DNA from: Pyrrhosoma nymphula
Lineage: Eukaryota > Arthropoda > Insecta > Odonata > Coenagrionidae
Reading direction: 5' to 3'
Length of the DNA stretch: 64,000 bases
Assembly (NCBI GenBank): GCA_963573305.1
Contig: OY754339.1
Location: forward strand, 73,951,376 to 74,015,375
Shown here: piece by piece, positions 32,960 through 45,665 of the stretch
Position numbering within the stretch: the stretch's first letter is position 1
How the letters are laid out: each line of letters opens with the position of its first letter
Position numbers and translations under genes: made by a program
The notes under the pieces: model-generated
What the model was told of the DNA's origin: nothing
Databases searched by the model: none
What the model saw: the letters and a program-made list of their open reading frames with translations, nothing else

Positions 32960-35900
32960 AGATTGGTTCATATGATGTTGCATGCCGTTTTTCATAATTC
33001 ATACGTGTTAACAATATACATTAGCTCAAATTTGGACAAATTGCGCAAAAATCGCCCGCCTTATTTTTTTTCGAAAATCACCGAAATCAAGCTAATTCTG
33101 AACCTTTTGTAGTAAAGATGTGGAATAAAAACTGAAATTATTTTATTTTACGGTTCTTTTTCATTAAATATTACTTATTTTTTGGGCAAAGTTGTCATAT
33201 TTGTCATCGTTACAGGACAAAATCGGACCCTGTTTTTCGTCAATATTTCGCCTTTATTTAGCAAAATAAAAAAATTTATATCGACTTACACTGAGTAACT
33301 TACATCACGATAATATCAAAGCTTTTAGATTGTGAACCCGAAGAAATCATCTGCGACCGTTTGCGACGCCGAAAATAAAATCGATTTTTCGATCGTACGG
33401 CCCAGTCCGAATCTGCCCGCCGGCAACGGGGAATGCTGTGGCGAGGCGTGTTTTGGGAAGCGCTATTGTCCCAAAACCTTTATTATGGCTATTTTCAAGT
33501 CTTATCCATTGAAAAGGACTTCCATGTACGTTACAATGATGTAATCCGGGGAAATCGAACTCCTTTTACGGTTTTAACTGTTAGCCAAGTTAGCATTTAC
33601 CCCGCTTTCCTCGGATGAAATACAGGCTCTAACACAGGCATTTCACGCTCATATTTTAGTCTTTTAAAGGATATAGCAGCTTCATGAGGCTAATTCTAGC
33701 CATCTAAGAATCGAAAACTTATTTTTAATGGCACCAGCCAGAAGCTGGTTTCTAATTCTTCTGCCCTCACTGCGGCGGGCTTCGCAAAAAGGGTCATTTT
33801 GTGACCCCGCGACCGTTTGCGAGTTCTGCGAGAGAATATATCCCTGTTTCTCTTTTTTTGAACGACTTAAATTGTAAACATCTTCATTAATTTATCTGGA
33901 AAATATACACACAATGTCAGTGGTTGTAGCTGATTTGAAATTTTAATAATGGAATTGAAAGTCAAATGCACTTTCATTGAATGATACCTAACGTAATGTT
34001 AGAAAGCAAAGAACCGAATGATATCTCACCTACTGCTAGAAAGCAGAAAAATCTTTTTCAATTGAACTTGAAAACTTATTGATTTCGGTTTTGGATTTCT
34101 AAAGTAAATAAATTATTACTAAATTGTTGGAGAACATTAGAACAAATCCTTTGCAATCTTAATGATATTTTTCAGAGCCGAATGAAGAATCTTTACTTCT
34201 TTAATCTATTAATTCCTGTTCAGCATCCCTTAATGTTAATATATCCCTTTAATTTAGTTTAATAGTCTAATATAATGAAGTATATAATAGTTTAATCTCA
34301 TTAGATCCTTTGGCATACTCCTCGTCTTATTGGGTTTTAATGGTTAGGTGTTAGAAATTAAGGGGTCCGAGGTAAAGATAAGAAGTAAGTCCTCGTTGGT
34401 GGCCAATCTCTAATTTTTTCCAGTAAACCATTATCTATATTTTCTTGCATCCTTATTTCGTACCTCTATAGCATCTTCTGATAATTTCCCCAATTTATCT
34501 TCAACTTATTATTTGCTAGGCTAAGGTCGGGGAAGCCATTCGGCCTCATGTTTTAATAATGTGTGAAAAAATTCAAGCATAAAATTCGATTAATTATTAA
34601 ATACCGAAAACCGTCTGGAAGGAACTACTATTTAGGAAAAAATTAGGAGAAGGCGTCCGTTGAAATTCAACGAGAAGAAGAAAAACTTAACATCGTAGCT
34701 TAGGATTTAAAAAAATTCCCACATGTAGGCAAAGTAAGAAAACAATATAATGACCGTAAGAAGTGACTTTTTTAGGACACTGGAGTATTTTTCGTTAGTT
34801 TTTCCTTGGACATTAGCGGGCGTAGGGCGAATCCTTCCCATATTCAATCCAAATATTAAAGTCATTAACCATGGAATAAGGAGTAAAAAATACCCCTACT
34901 AAAATCAGAATGAAATCATTTACCCAAAGACAATCAGGCTTCAAGCACAAGATCCAATTTAAAGCCCATCCCGTGGTTGCCTAGGAAATTAAAATTAATT
35001 TTGATTAAATTGTGAAAAAATGGACGCTTTTGGAGCAAAAAACGCAATTTTGAAGAAAAAGCGAAGGATGGAGAAACATCGAAAGCAAGAATGAAAAACA
35101 TTCTTTTAGCCACTAAATAGTGTAAATTTCAATCTTTTTTACCTATTCTTTGTACCGAGCTCAATGCTTTTCTTATCTGAGTAAAATGTAACTAATACGG
35201 GATAGAAATAACCTCAATGAAATGTTGCTTTCAGTTTTTATCGTATTTTTTCGGTTCTAAATTCTTTCAGCCATCCAACAATTCAACCCTACATCTTAAA
35301 TGCGTGCAATTAAAATAAAATTAAAGAAAAACTCTCGTATCGAATTCTATGATTTTCTAATTTGGCTAAAGCCTATCTTTATGGGGTTAAAACTACCCCT
35401 TTAATTTTCTATTCGTGATTTTTATTATTTTCCGGTAGATTCTAGGTCACAAATAGTATTCGTACCAAATTCCAACTAAGGTTACCTGGAAGTTCATCTA
35501 CCAGATGAAGGCTGAACTTTATTGAATCAGAAAAATAAACTTTTCAAAATGCTGAATTTTACTGCAATACCCCACATTTAGTATTTTTCAGTAGTATGCT
35601 GCTTTGTTGCTAGTAAAATATATCGTAAACTTGTGTAAATAATAATAATTAAAGCTATTTTCAGGGAAAGCTTGCTAAAATGCAAATGTATGAAAAAATT
35701 TGTTTTTGGAGAAATTTGTTTTTGAAAAAGTTGTTTTAAAGATGTTAATACATTTCGATGCATTAAGAAAATGAACTTTTAAACTGCTTAAAATTTTTAT
35801 TATGTTTTCAAGATTAATGTGTGCTTGCTATTGTTGGAATGTGAATTTATATTCTGAGATTAAGTATAGTGACATTATGATTTGATTTAAATTATGCTGC

Positions 35901-37560
35901 GTTTTTAAAATATAAAATGTCTTTTATATACGAAATTTCAATTGGAACCACTGAGTTTAAATAACATTGCATATGCTGATAGTTGAAGAACAATATATCT
36001 TATAGGGCTGAATATAAATAGCATACATTATCAATTCTTCCATAAAAATTTTTCAATAGTTTTTTGTTTTAGTAAGGTCAATAATCTAGATTTTTAATCT
36101 TACTAGATTTTTTCTCAAACCTTTAGCTGTCTTTACTGCTCTTTCAACAATGTGTATAACAGAGTGTAAAATGTAATTAACTGAGCTAAAAACTAATTAA
36201 AAGTGAAACTCATCTTTAACCCCGATTAATGTATTATTACTACTTGGGTATTCTATCGGTTGGGTAGGTTTAAATAAAATTAACAAAATCTCTAGATTTT
36301 TGCCGGCGCAGACCCATTACTTTCTTCATCTCAGCGTACGTCTGACCTCACTTCTTCCCGTTAGCAAAGCGTATTTTCTTTTTCTTCCCCTCCCCCGCTT
36401 ACCCAACATCCTCCCCGCTCCCACGACCTTATGCACCCCCCCTCCAGCTCCTTATTACCTTTTCCAAACACATTCCACTCTGGTTTGTTCTCCTCACTCA
36501 CCGCTCTGGAAGAAGTTCATTCTCATCACTCACCTTTACCAAACGCTTACTCCGACTGAACGTAAAATGTAATACATTTCAATGTCTTTACCGTATTCTT
36601 ACTTTTAAATTTTGAAATACCAAACGCGCACTTATTTCGCACGTTCAACTGAAAAATAACAGCAAAATAGTTTACCGCTTCTAAAAAAGTCTCTTGTAAT
36701 TTAAATTGCATGCATATCCACTCAGTTTTCTTAAACTCAATATTGTGCGTGTCCAAAAATGTATTTTTTAACCCAGACCCTTAGGCAAGCTAAAAGTCAA
36801 TGGTAAGTCAACTTATACGAATGTAACAAGAAAAACCTAAGAATGGTTCTTGGCGAACGGAAACTTCAAACAGTAATAACAAGATTTATAGCATAATAAA
36901 ATTACGGAATAACGGAGTTTTAGCACGGCAATGAGTATGTTCTGAATAATTAAGTGATTAATCAATGGATTTCAACTTAAAATGAAGAATTTAAACTTTT
37001 TATCTCATTAATAATAATTCGCATAGGTACTCCATAATTTTCATCGAGTTCATGGAATAATATACGCGCAAATATAACGCAGGTTTATATAGTTGCTTAA
37101 AAGTACTTTCCGGAAAAACTACAGTATTTCTTTTTTAAATAAGACCCGTTAATGCTTAATTTGGGCAAAGATCTCGTATAATCACGAGACTTAAATATAA
37201 ACCACGGTTAATAGTACAACTTCCCGGGCGTGAGCAGAAATTCTCGTATTTCGACAGTTTTACTGAAATTAAAATTATGATTAAAATGAAAATGCTGTGG
37301 AAGATACTTTCAAGAGAAGAAAATCAATGACGAGTTTCACACGATCTTTGAACTTGTGCTTGCGATGAAGCGGTACTGTCATCCATTTTTGGGAACTTTT
37401 AAAATAAAATGGAAGATTTCCATGAAAGAAGGCGTCTTTCGGCTGCTGCAGTAATAGCAGGGATTGTCGAGACATTCACGGCACATTGACTTCACCACTA
37501 AAGAGTGCGTAACACCCGCGAATAAGTGAGGCGCGGATTAAAAAAAGTGAAGATCGCAAT
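32960..37560. other. AT-rich interval, nothing identified
   Basis: 4.6 kb with short open frames only. A GC-richer patch around 33330-33480 and 33730-33830 could be transposon debris. Confidence 0.45.
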
Positions 37561-37563
37561 GCG

Positions 37564-37710
37564 ACTGTAAAATCTAACGTGATTGGTCGACGGCTACTAG
37601 GTCCTACTGGGACCTAGCAGAAAACTAGTACCACATCAATTATGAAATCAAGTAGCTCAGCCAGTATGATAGCTATTATACTAGCGAGTATCCTCGAACT
37701 TGTGCTGGAT
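37564..37710. repeat. dispersed repeat family A, copy 2
   Basis: Collinear with 11418-11630. Contains the 8-bp hairpin CTAGGTCC / GGACCTAG (37597-37617) and the shared block CCTCGAACTTGTGCTGGA. Confidence 0.6.
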
Positions 37711-39084
37711 GAAATTTCGTGTGAAACGGGCTTAAGGATAGGAAAGTTAGGAGAAACATTTTGAAGCGCAGTCAGTTTTACGGACGCATCACCGAGAATT
37801 GAACTTTTTTTTTGCCCTGCCTATCCCGAAATGGAACGACATGTGTACACGTGTGTGTGCGTGCATCTCTTGAAGAAGGAAGTGCCGGCATTTGAATTAG
37901 GTGTGTGCTTTTTTCGCTCACCATGAGTTCGTCGACCCCTTTTCCACTAAACTGTTCCTTCCTTCCTTCCACCTTCCTCTTTTCCTAGATTCCTCTCCAC
38001 AGCGGATTCCTAACGGGCATTCAACCCTCGTACTCTCCGAACCACATCCATTTACTCACGCTGCGCTGTGCTCTCCTACGAAATAAAAATAAATAAATAA
38101 ACAAATCCGTCGCGCCCTCTTCAAATCCGAGCTCTATGCTATATTTGATCAAGCCCAGTTCCTTCTTTGACGAGAGTGTCGCCTTCACAAACCTCTCCTT
38201 CTCCCTCTTCAACCTCCTTCAACCGCCTGCCCCTCCCTCCCCCGTCCACAACTTATGACCTTCCAACTCCTTAGTTCCTTGTGAGCAGCCGTTGAACTGG
38301 TCCACGGCTCAAATTTCATTCGGTCAATGATCCATCGTTGCTCCAACGGCCATCGCAGTGGAAATTAGGGGTCAGCATAGTTTTCTCGTGGATACGTCTT
38401 TAAGTCAGGCGAACACGAGGTGTAATTGGTGGGTAATTTTTAAAACACTTCGGAGCCGACAAAAAAATATATTCGATTTCTAACGAATTAGAACATATTA
38501 TTTACGGTGGAAAAAAATGGGAACATTTATCGGCACTGTGTAGAAGACTGACATCGCTCGGGGGCATTTGACTCGACTGCGACATTCGATTATTAACCCC
38601 TAGGGTTATAATCGAACGAATCGAATCGATAATAATCGCATAGCGGTCGGTGTGAGAGTCTCAAAATAACCTCTCATAGCGGAACAGCAATGTAGCGATT
38701 ACAGGGCGATCCTTTCCGAAACCAAAACTTCGTGATTGTTGATACGATTGAAACAAATTTGATCTCGTACGATTGGGGATGCAAATATATGCACTGAGTT
38801 GGAACCGCGCATGCGCGAAGCACGGTAGGGGGACCACAGAGACTGGGTAGGGTAAGCAAAAATTTCCACGTCGTGCACCTCGCGATTCGTATGTTACGAG
38901 TTTTGGTACCAAACAAAATATGTCGTCCAGCTCTGATTGTAATAAAGCCAAAACGTCGGCTTTGTAAAATATTAGTTAGCGTTCCTCGGGAAAGATCGCC
39001 AAATAAATGGAAATCACGCTTTTCCGCCGGACGAGCTTCCCCGTTCCTGCGCTGGCACCGCAAGACTGGAGGACCAACTGGCGG
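37711..39084. other. intergenic DNA, partly pyrimidine-rich
   Basis: 37940-38260 is C/T-rich with CCTT repeats. 38660-39080 is GC-richer and open in both directions, but no domain is recognised. Confidence 0.4.
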
Positions 39085-40432
39085 CACAGTGGTCTGGATC
39101 CGGAAAAAAGACGGTCAAAAGTCATTTTTTCGACTTTCTTGAAACTCGCTTAGAAGATGCGGTTCATTAAGTGCAATAACATCTGGGGCATCCTGCTGAA
39201 CACTTATTTTGGCATGGTATAAATTATTCAGCTCAGTACACTGCTTAAAAAGAGCACCATTTTTTATGAAAACGCGTTTTTTTTTCGAAAAATGCATTAT
39301 TTTAAATATTGATTGACTATATTGCGTAGTTATAATAGGAAAAATGACTGTGGAACATATTAACATAGCACTATTGGAAAAAGTGGGTTACAATCTTTCA
39401 GTGATTGTGGTGTGAAGGAGCTGGTGAAGAACAATCATCATTTCCTACGAATTTCGTTCACCTATTGGATTACAAAGGCAAATTACACAGAAATTTTTAT
39501 GATGGGATGAGTGAACTGTATAAGAAAGATATTTATATAGAAATAGTCTGCCTATACTTGTCTAAACGCGATTGACAATGACTTAAGTGGCATTCTGCCA
39601 CATACGAGAGCGTCGGCATCGAAGATTAATTATGGAAATGTTGTAGAAAAATATGCTCTGTATCTAATGTATCAGTTATTAGGGTTAGATCAATTATGAA
39701 TTACACTCTTTCCTTGTATTTTTACCCATCTTCGAACTTACTTCAGAAAAATTGATCGAGAGAAAACCAGTCATCGATACTTAGCGGAATGGTGACATAA
39801 TGCTGGAAGTTGAGGAAAAACTTTCCTCGTTCTCTTCTCATTACGATTCCGCGCAATTCATTGTAATTATTTAAAGCGAATAGGACTGTTTGCATGATAT
39901 TATCCTGGGAAAATCTACATCTGGCCTCTTTCCTTTAAAGATAAAATGGCAGGGGACATGTTTACCCCACACGTGCCAGATCTACGTGAAGTGGGAAAGG
40001 GTCGGAAGTGGTATGTTTTCCAACTCTGCATGGGGTAACCATTCAAATTGTTTTAATTGCCTATTGGCGGTATCTTTGACCTAAATTTGGAGCTGCATGA
40101 CTCCACGGAATATTTTTTGACAGCGTTCGATTCGTAATCGAAACACCCACCGTGTGCTTCCTTCTAAGATATGGTTTACAGCCGTAAAATGCAAACAGGT
40201 TGTATTTCTAAGCATATTTTACAGTTATATTATCTTTTTTATATACAAACTACTTTTTTACGAGTATTTTAAAATTATTCTCCCCTCCGATTCCTCCTTA
40301 AATAATTGATTTTAGTTAAAAATATCATAAAAATTGAAATAAGCGTGTTGAAAAACCTTAGGTGTGCAATTTTTCTTTCATTTTACAAAAATATGATTAT
40401 CTTCCCTCTTTTTCGCGATCTGGACCACTGTG
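39085..40432. mobile_element. candidate DNA transposon with CACAGTGGTC inverted ends
   Basis: CACAGTGGTC at 39085-39094 faces GACCACTGTG at 40423-40432. Similarity extends inward through GATC and an A-run, and outward for about 5 bases. No target duplication is obvious and no transposase is seen, so it may instead be two unrelated inverted copies of a repeat. Confidence 0.35.
39115..39300 (-). pseudogene. LINE endonuclease-like fragment
   Basis: Reads QCTELNNLYHAKISVQQDAP and then DVIALNEPHLLSEF. The PDVIALTET-like block is the start of LINE endonucleases, with Asn in place of Thr. Only this block is visible. Confidence 0.5.
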
Positions 40433-43389
40433 CCACCGAGGACTCGCATCTCTCGTGAAACCGGGAGGCCCTGAGATGATCTCCGAAACTTGACGCCGCG
40501 ACTCCTGCGGGCGTCGTCTGGGATTAACTCCGCCTAAGGAAGATAGAAAAACTCCTATCTGAAGAGCCGCTGAGGGGTGTCTGTCGGTCGGAAAAAAACT
40601 CAGATCGACACCCGGACAATATTGGCGGGTAACAATTTGTAAGGTTTATGCTGCTGATAGAGGCATTGGCGTTATCATTCTTTCACGGGTGTGTAGACAT
40701 TGAAACCATTAAGCATTTGAAGAATATTTTAGGTAAGTAATAAGCAATTCTCCAAACTCCCGAGTTCACTCAGTAGTGCTGTGGTAGGTTGAATTATGTG
40801 AGCTATCACGCAGAATGACAGCTCGTAGGGATGGAAATTTTTTGCTATCGATACTTTAGTATCACCAGATTCAGAAATAAATTTTTTGACGCCTTCGAAA
40901 TTCTCCGAAATTATGTCTCCGAAATTCTCTTTAAAATCCAATGCTTAATCAATGTGGGTCAGCATATGCTAGATTCATTCATTGCTGTAGTGGGACGTCA
41001 AGGCACTATAAAGTGTTGCGTACCGGTCTTCAGGGCGATCAAAGTTTTAATATTATGGTCTCGCTCCCTTTCCATTGTCTATAGGTAATATCATTTTCGA
41101 AAGAAAAGTCATAAACTGAGCGGCGCCACTTTTGCTGCAATGTAAGCTCCCACCCCCGCGAATACTTCGTCGCTCTGGGCTCCAATACTGGAGGCTTGTC
41201 CTTTGAGAAGTATGACGGTGCATTATTTACTTACGCCCTTGTAGCACAAACCATTACAATCTTGAGAACTATGAATTCCCACAAACATAGCCTATTCAAG
41301 TCCAACATGACAATTAGGCACTTAATCGAAAAATGTCTGGTATTATGCCGACGTGGAAATTAAGTCGACAATCAGGGCTCGCCTCCAGACTCCAAAAGCT
41401 GAAGCTGGACCTATTTCGGGTATTTAACTATTCTATTTAGAAGGGTAGCGCAGCAGTAATATAACACATGCGAGGCAAATTGAGAATATGAAACTAATTA
41501 CTGACATTTTACCGAGGCAGGAGACGGTGATCACGGTGGCAAGTACGTTATGAACGCGGAGTACTTTGCTAGGAGTGGAGTCAACGAATCCCGTAAATTG
41601 CTGGTTATACTTATGAGGTTTTGCCCTTCTTAATATCCAGTAAGTAACCAGGGCTCAATTAATGCTCATTCTGTGGCTCATTGCTTTATTTTTAGGCCTT
41701 AATAATACATTTGAGTTTCATCTAAAGCATTTGGCCTTGAAGAATATCCGAATAATTAATGTAAATGATACAAAAGAAATTTCTGTATTTATGTTCCTCT
41801 TCTATCGCAAAATATAATATTTTAATATTTTAATTTTTATTTAATTTTTAATTAATTTTAATTTAAACTTTTAATATTTTACTTTCTTTTTTTAGTAAGA
41901 AAACTAGTAAAGATTGACACATGATTACCTCCCGAGGAAAGGAGCGCTATCAGATAGATAAAATGCAAATGATTTTAATAATTAGATAAGTTTGAGATTT
42001 CCTTAGAAAAGGTGATTTAAGAAATGGTTCGGAAAAAATGGACATTTTAGTTTCTCTTGAGTCACCCTCCACGGCAGTCAAGGATTTTTGAACAAAAATG
42101 CTTCAGTTCACGCAGAAACTGAGAGGAATGCCCGTCACTTGACTGTCAATGACTGTTATTCAGACACGACTCTCTAGTAATAGGCATTGATAGTCAATGA
42201 TGGTTAATTTTGACAGGTCTATCCTCACAAGGTCGAAATGTTAAGACTGCTGGCATGAGAGTTCTATTATACCTTCACATGAAATCAGCTATGCTAGTGC
42301 ACTATCCACGCGCTTATCACGTACACTATTTCTACCGAAACATCTAGATTAAAAATCAGGATTACATTTTGTGTGCTCCAAACACCTGGCTATACCGCGA
42401 TCGGCCCTTAAACGGATATCCGATACAATCTAATACACCGCATCACGTGCAGGAAGGAAATGATCTGTCCTCCATTGAACTTATTCGTGTCGATGCCTTA
42501 TTCCGACCCTCTCCCACCTACAATTTTATCGCCAAGTGCGGGAAATATTATTCCGATTCCCTTCTAGCTTATATATCCTCTATGAATTGATTATTTCCGA
42601 AGACTAGGAAACACAGCCGCCATATTGGTTGTTATTTATTGTTGTTTACATTACGCACGCAGTTCGTCATATAATTTAAACTCTGATATCAATTAATGAT
42701 ATTATAAATTTTCAATAGTTCCTCTGTATTCCTACAGATGGCGGAGATATTCGCCATTTCCGCCATTTCAGTCGGACAACTTTATAGACCTAATTGGCTT
42801 ACGTTTCCGGTGGTTACGTTTGATATCCGTCGGATCTAAGCTCAAATCCACAGGAATTGCGATTTTTTTATTAGCAAGCCACTCCTATTCGACGCAAAAT
42901 CCCTTCCCATGCACCCCTTCTGTTCTTGCTTTACCTTCGCCCATGAGCGTTAACGGGCATGCCTCCTCCACATTTCATTTTGAATTCCTAGTCTTTCGCG
43001 CTCGACCGTCAATTTATAAAATCGACCCATGACCCCTGTGAGAGACTCAGATTAAAGATAAGAATCACTCAGAAGTTGGAGATCTGATGATCATGCCGTC
43101 AGGGGAGCAGTGCAAGACGTGCGCGTCTTTGAAAGGAGTATTAGTCCGTATTGGTGAAAGTCAATTCCGCATTTGCAGAATTATTACAGAATAATTCCCT
43201 ATTTGAGTTCGGGACTTATGTTGCCGGTTGTAATTACAAATAAACCCTATTTACTTTTAAAATTCAGTCTCGTCACTGACTCATTCAATACGTACAAATC
43301 AAAGAAATTATAAACACTCACTTGATGAAGTAACCTACTGACGATGTGGATGTAGGAGGTGTGGTGAACTGAAAGGAAGACAAACTAGA
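40433..43389. other. intergenic DNA, no gene recognised
   Basis: AT-rich with short open frames lacking known motifs. Brief GC-richer patches around 40430-40620 and 42360-42560. Confidence 0.45.
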
Positions 43390-43580
43390 AAGTGGTTAGA
43401 GTGTGTGGTTGTGGGGGAAGGAAGCTTCTGGGTGAGATTAGGCGGGAGCAAAGTTGGTGGTTAGGAAAGGTAATGAGGAGCGAAGGGTTGCTTACGGATG
43501 TTGGGAAAGCGGGGAAGAAAAATAATATTGTTTTTATGGACGGGATGAAGAAGGGTTGGACGAACGCTGAGAGGAAATAA
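43390..43580 (+). pseudogene. RTE-like LINE C-terminal relic
   Basis: GRKLLGEIRREQSWWLGKVM, then RSEGLLTDVGKAGKKN and FMDGMKKG. This parallels the ERKLVAEVRRRQKRWMEEVL and following GKRGRGRKR region of the LINE ORF at 13408-16398. Short, with loss of the basic run. Confidence 0.65.
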
Positions 43581-44368
43581 GAACTGTTATAGGATAGATA
43601 GGGCCCGGCGCATGCTGAACTCCAATGGATTGTTTACTCACCTCCATTATAATCTACATTAACCGGTAGGTTACTTTATAAAGTTGAAAATGAAATACGC
43701 GCCGCCTTAAATAAATGTCGCTAGCCATAGTTACCTCCATCCGCACCATTGAGGTAGATGGAGAGGGCATTTGCTATTGTCGATAATGCTTTAACGTGAG
43801 CCCACCATTTTTGTTCCCCCCGATTCACCTGAAGCTCATATGACGCATTAATTTTGCTATATTTTTATGTTTTAATTCACTTGAAATCAGCGTGTATTTA
43901 CTTCTTGAAAATGCATTCTTCATAAGCATTATTTTATTTTATTAAATTAGCAAAAATCCGTGTTACCCGCATAAATACAAAGCTGCAAAAACGAAGAGAA
44001 TCCAAACTTCAATTGTCTAATATATGTTTAAAGAGTTCAACAATATTCAACAGAAGGTTCATTCCCGAGGTCCATTCTTGCATTATATGCACTGATGCGT
44101 CAACCCGCCCGTGCTATATCCGAAAGCGAGCAAGGAGGAAGAAGGGCGGGGAAGCAATATGGTGGATATTTCGGTTTTCAGGTTACATTTTGATGACTTC
44201 TTTCCCTCTCCGCCTACCCCTCAATGATCCCTGCCGATTAATGAGACGTTTCATCTTTTTAAAAAAATCCTCCCCCCTCCCCTACCTCCCCGTGCACTGG
44301 CCGATTAAGAGTGGAGGAGTTTGGGCGCGCTTCACTTATTTAGGTATATGTGTGTATATGTATGTATT

Positions 44369-44540
44369 TCAATTTCCTATGATTGTATGAATTTATTCGC
44401 ACCTTTGAGCGTCATGTTTTCCAATGAATGAGCATATATACCTTGAGAAAGATGGATCGACACTCCATCGAAATATAAAGTCTTTACTTGTGTCTTTCGT
44501 GTGTTCCTATATTTTTATCGGCCATCCTCTTGCCAAAATC
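44369..44540 (+). repeat. single (non-palindromic) unit of the foldback family
   Basis: 44369-44440 matches the reverse complement of 49650-49725, the flank of the large palindrome. 44441-44474 carries a hinge, GAGAAAGATGGA-loop-TCCATCGAAAT. 44496-44535 then matches the arm tails of the palindromes at 44639 and 44921 (TATTTTTATCGGCCA, CCTCTTGCC). A (TAAA)n(TA)n tract follows. Confidence 0.7.
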
Positions 44541-44571
44541 TGTGTGTGTAAATAAATAAATAAATAAATAA

Positions 44572-44605
<34 letters not shown>

Positions 44606-44638
44606 CTTCTAGGAGAATCACTCGGGTGATAAGTATAC

Positions 44639-44888
44639 AATATGCCAAGAGGGTGGCCAATAAAAATACAGAAACGGAAAAAAGAACACTCACAAATTAA
44701 AACTTCCGATATTTCGGTGAAGACTAGCTCAACCTTTCTCTAGGGTAAGAGTAGGAATCAATTAAAATATTCCTACTCTTACCCTAGAGAAAGGTGGAGC
44801 TAGTCTTCACCGAAATATCGGAAGTTTTAATTTGTGAGTGTTCTTTTTTCCGTTTCTGTATTTTTATTGGCCACCCTCTTGGCATATT
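44639..44888. repeat. long palindrome 1, 120-bp arms, 10-base centre
   Basis: Left arm 44639-44758 and right arm 44769-44888 are complementary at 119 of 120 positions. Each arm read outward runs: AGAGAAAGGTGGAGC, loop, CACCGAAATATCGG, then a T-rich stretch, then GGCCACCCTCTTGGCATATT, then (TA)n. Confidence 0.96.
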
Positions 44889-44920
44889 TTGTATATATAT
44901 ATATATATATATACATACAT

Positions 44921-45115
44921 AATATGCCAAGAGGGTGGCCGATAAAAATACAGAAACAGAAAAAAAGGACACTCACATATTGAAACTTCCGATATTCTTA
45001 CTCTTTACCTAGAGAAAGGTGGAAGCTACTTTCCACCGAAATATCGGAAGTTTCAATATGTGAGTGTCCTTTTTTTCTGTTTCTGTATTTTTATCGGCCA
45101 CCCTCTTGGCATATT
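44921..45115. repeat. long palindrome 2, 76-bp perfect arms
   Basis: Arms 44921-44996 and 45040-45115 are exact complements and are about 90% like the outer part of palindrome 1. The 43-base centre holds AGAGAAAGGTGGAA and TTCCACCGAAAT, so one hinge survives and the other was lost. Confidence 0.96.
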
Positions 45116-45194
45116 ATATATTTATCACCCGAGTTATTCTCCAAGAAGTTATATATATATATACACACACCCATGTATATATGAATAAATAAAT

Positions 45195-45665
45195 GAAATA
45201 CATAAGGTGCTTGACCTCGTTGAGTCGCTAGTACCGTAAGGAGACGAATCTCGTTTGCAAAAGGGAAGTCCACAGGCATTCCGTGCGGTATTGACAAAGA
45301 AAATGGTGTTTGCGCGGAGGGGGTTGTATGAGTGTTCGAGAGCGGATCTCTTCCTTGAGCCGAGCGTTGTGTGCGATTGGACCATAGGAGGGGGGGGGGT
45401 AAGGTTCGGGTTCAGCTCATTGGGGAGTGGGGGGCGGACAAGCAAACGGACCACGGTCCACCTTCGCTGTTGACCGTGTCTCGGGCCGTCTCCATGGGGT
45501 GGAGGAGGAGAGGATACTGCAGTGGGGTGAGGAGGGTGTTCCTGCGTAAGGGTTGCCAACCCTCCCGAATGGTTCTCCGTGGACACTCCCGTGCGACTCG
45601 ACGATGGTTTTTCGCGCAGTTCGTGCGGATCCAAGAGACCGATCCAGGCCAAACTTTGTGGGACT
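45195..45665. other. GC- and CpG-rich island, unidentified
   Basis: About 470 bp, much richer in GC than its surroundings, with a run of ten G at 45391-45400. Both strands have open frames of 98-167 codons, as expected for GC-rich DNA with few stops. No domain recognised. Confidence 0.45.

Larger units (their letters stand above)
44602..45152. repeat. compound inverted repeat: outer arms enclosing two palindromes
   Basis: Outer arms 44602-44637 and 45117-45152 match at 33 of 36 positions in inverted orientation. Inside are palindrome 1 (44639-44888), a 32-bp TA-rich spacer, and palindrome 2 (44921-45115). Tetranucleotide and TA repeats lie outside on both sides. Confidence 0.9.

Noticed and set aside
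44013..44390. 125-codon frame (+ strand)
   Set aside because: No motif, runs into repeat-family sequence at its 3' end.
45149..45652. 167-codon Pro/Ser/Arg-rich frame (- strand)
   Set aside because: Expected in GC-rich DNA with few stop codons. The opposite strand is also open and no domain is visible.
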